Positions 4,054 through 5,515 of a stretch of DNA of 5,515 nucleotides are shown here, in pieces. The notes beneath the pieces are model-generated. The model saw nothing but the letters and a program-made list of their open reading frames with translations. It had not been told where the DNA came from and made no database searches. Source of the stretch: an uncultured Acidimicrobiia bacterium (GTDB taxonomy: Bacteria > Actinomycetota > Acidimicrobiia > Spongiisociales > UBA5794); NCBI GenBank assembly GCA_913031525.1, contig CAJWGC010000081.1, positions 1-5,515 of the forward strand, given 5' to 3'. The position numbers and the translations under genes are program-made. How positions within the stretch are numbered: position 1 is the first letter of the stretch; each line of letters starts with the position of its first letter.

Positions 4054-5515
4054 TTGAGCGCTCGATTTCCGAGGCTTTTCATCGCGGCGGTTTTAGCGGT
4101 CGCGCTTGTCGTTCCGGTAGCGGTAGCCAGCTCAGCTGAGGCTGTTCAAGACGAATCGGAATCGTTTGAGACTGGATGGGATGCCGAAGCGGGCGTATAT
4201 CGCATGGTTTTTCCAGTCGACAACAACCCTCGTTACTCAGACACCTGGGGCGCATGTCGCGATGGTTGCCGACGATCCCATGAGGGCACCGACCTTTTCC
4301 AGTCGAAAGGGACCCCTGTATTTGCTGCGGCTTCAGGGACCGTGGGTTGGATGCACAATGAGCAGGGCGGTAAGTGCTGCGCGATGGCCCTTAATCACGA
4401 TGACGGATGGGTGACTTGGTATATCCATCTCAACAATGACACAGAGGGCACTGATGACGGCCAGGCATGGGGTTTTGCTCCAGGAATCGGTAGGGGTGTC
4501 CACGTCGAGGCTGGCGAACTCATCGGATGGTTGGGCGATTCAGGCAATGCTGAAAATACACCTCCACATGTCCATTTTGAATTACACCGACCCGACGGAA
4601 CGAAGATCAATCCGTATCTCCACCTCAAGGCAGCAGAGTATTTCGACTCGTCACCGGCATCTGTGACATTTCATTCATATCGGATTGATGATGGTCCCGA
4701 ACATGACGGAACAGGAAACGACAGCGTAGGTAATGACAATGGGATCCTGGAATGTGGCGAAACTATCGAGTTTTTCGCGACGGTGAGCAATAGCGGAGAT
4801 GGAACACTGAGCCGTTTATCGGCACGCCTACAGATCGATGACCCCTTTGTAAAGATCCTCTACAACACTAAAGCGTCGTACTCCACACTTGATCCGGGAG
4901 AGAGTGCAGAGAATCGACGAGATTGGGATTTGCGGATAGCACCAGATGTACCCGGTGGATATCTTTTTCAGGCAAAGCTGATCTACACCGCGAGGTCTAG
5001 TGGTCTCCGGATCGTGGATTTGAATATTCCCATTGTTTGCGGGGAGGACGTCACAGCGCCACTAATGACTGAACGTTCGCCTGATCACAGTGACTACGAC
5101 GTTCCCCTTGATGCAGAGATTGTCGTCTCCTTCAATGAAGCATTGGATCCTGGATCTGTGACCATTGCTAGCCTGACCGTCGACAACGGCGGTTCGGTGG
5201 ACGGAACAGTTTCCCTTGGCTCGGATGGGATGTCGGTGGTTTTCGATCCGTCTTCTGATCTCCTAGAGGACGCGATCTACAACGTTGTTCTCAACGAATC
5301 GATCACAGATACTGTAGGCAACGCTGTTACACCTACTGCTTGGTCTTTCAGCACCGCGCCGGTTGTCTCCGATGCAGTTGTAGTTCTGTCCCAGCAGATT
5401 GACGACGGGCCGTCACATGATGGCACTGGCAATGATTCGAGGGGGAACAACGACGGTGCGGCGCAATGCGGCGAGATTGTTGAGATCTACATCACAGTCC
5501 GCAATGAGAGCAATG
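4054..5515 (+). CDS. Secreted M23 (LytM-type) metallopeptidase with repeated Ig-like extracellular modules, 3' truncated by window edge
   Basis: 487 residues are visible and the frame is still open at the window end. Residues 1-30 form a Sec signal peptide (basic start, hydrophobic FIAAVLAVALVVPVAVA, likely cleavage after an AVA or AEA motif). Residues about 50-200 are an M23 domain with the full active-site set: HEGTD (H76 and D80), H125 in WYIHL and H172/H174 in HVHFEL. H76, D80 and H174 would bind zinc, with H125 and H172 catalytic. Cysteines C68, C72, C108 and C109 probably form disulfides. Residues 211-329 are a beta-sandwich-like module with an Asp/Gly/Asn-rich entry, a CGE motif (C234) and a closing C329. 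Residues about 331-436 resemble a Big_5 (SbsA Ig-like) domain, from TAPLMTERSP to AWSFSTAP. At 449 the first module begins again. M23 enzymes cut peptidoglycan cross-links; the repeats suggest surface display or binding. The substrate and the full length are unknown. Confidence 0.85.
   Translation, partial: MSARFPRLFIAAVLAVALVVPVAVASSAEAVQDESESFETGWDAEAGVYRMVFPVDNNPRYSDTWGACRDGCRRSHEGTDLFQSKGTPVFAAASGTVGWMHNEQGGKCCAMALNHDDGWVTWYIHLNNDTEGTDDGQAWGFAPGIGRGVHVEAGELIGWLGDSGNAENTPPHVHFELHRPDGTKINPYLHLKAAEYFDSSPASVTFHSYRIDDGPEHDGTGNDSVGNDNGILECGETIEFFATVSNSGDGTLSRLSARLQIDDPFVKILYNTKASYSTLDPGESAENRRDWDLRIAPDVPGGYLFQAKLIYTARSSGLRIVDLNIPIVCGEDVTAPLMTERSPDHSDYDVPLDAEIVVSFNEALDPGSVTIASLTVDNGGSVDGTVSLGSDGMSVVFDPSSDLLEDAIYNVVLNESITDTVGNAVTPTAWSFSTAPVVSDAVVVLSQQIDDGPSHDGTGNDSRGNNDGAAQCGEIVEIYITVRNESN
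4684..5515 (+). repeat. Tandem protein module with 238-residue period inside the M23 gene
   Basis: The segment starting at 4684 (IDDGPEHDGTGNDSVGNDNG) recurs starting at 5398 (IDDGPSHDGTGNDSRGNNDG), exactly 714 bases or 238 residues later. Similarity continues through the C-G-E motif (ECGETIE and QCGEIVE) and the first strand after it (TVSNSG and TVRNES). The first copy, a beta-sandwich-like module followed by a Big_5-like domain, is complete; the second is cut by the window end. DNA identity is clearly lower than protein similarity, so the duplication is not recent. Confidence 0.8.

Noticed and set aside
4166..4414. Plus-strand 82-residue open frame inside the M23 region
   Set aside because: It is in a different frame from the M23 domain, whose active-site motifs (HEGTD, HVH) and signal peptide fix the true frame.
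4395..4628. Minus-strand 77-residue open frame opposite the M23 domain
   Set aside because: It is antisense to the conserved catalytic part of the peptidase and has no independent support.
1..5515. Mobile element, CRISPR array, tRNA/rRNA or defence system
   Set aside because: I saw no terminal inverted repeats with transposase motifs, no short regularly spaced direct repeats, no tRNA or rRNA signature and no defence-gene domains on either strand.

Overview
This window looks like a piece of a medium-GC bacterial chromosome, most likely from an uncultured actinobacterium, possibly Acidimicrobiia. The taxon is a guess. It rests on the split GlcE/GlcF layout, a conserved hypothetical protein of a type I associate with Actinobacteria, frequent GTG/TTG-type starts and a GC content that looks slightly above 50% by eye. 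It reads as ordinary housekeeping and cell-envelope territory. I see no mobile element, CRISPR array, tRNA or rRNA.

Layout: (1) positions 1-651 hold the C-terminal part of a glycolate oxidase FAD-binding subunit (GlcE), cut by the window edge. (2) Positions 651-1883 hold the complete iron-sulfur subunit GlcF, translationally coupled to GlcE through a one-base stop/start overlap. (3) After a 143-base gap, 2027-2782 encodes a conserved protein of unknown function. (4) A perfect 11-bp hairpin at 2782-2809 separates it from a convergent minus-strand gene (2815-3762) for a secreted, probably lipid-anchored protein. (5) A divergent intergenic region of about 290 bases (3763-4053) carries a candidate minus-strand promoter and a perfect inverted repeat. 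(6) From 4054 to the right edge an open frame encodes a secreted M23 (LytM-type) metallopeptidase-like protein. Its peptidase domain is followed by repeated extracellular Ig-like modules, and the gene is truncated by the window end.

The most important observation concerns sequence quality. Positions 24-47 are an exact 24-base match to the Illumina P7 oligo, preceded by a T-run like that on flow-cell-grafted oligos. It lies in frame inside glcE and occupies the place of the conserved 'KNVAGYD' stretch of GlcE with no change of length. The native sequence there has almost certainly been overwritten by a library or assembly artefact, and nothing at 18-47 should be read as biology.

Functionally, GlcE and GlcF would act with GlcD (expected upstream, outside the window) to oxidise glycolate to glyoxylate and pass electrons to the respiratory chain. 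The two envelope genes at the right are divergently transcribed and may share regulation, but nothing in the sequence ties them to glycolate metabolism. The biologically most interesting item is the modular M23 protein: a complete zinc-peptidase signature fused to a module that recurs with an exact 238-residue spacing. I found no convincing previously undescribed system.
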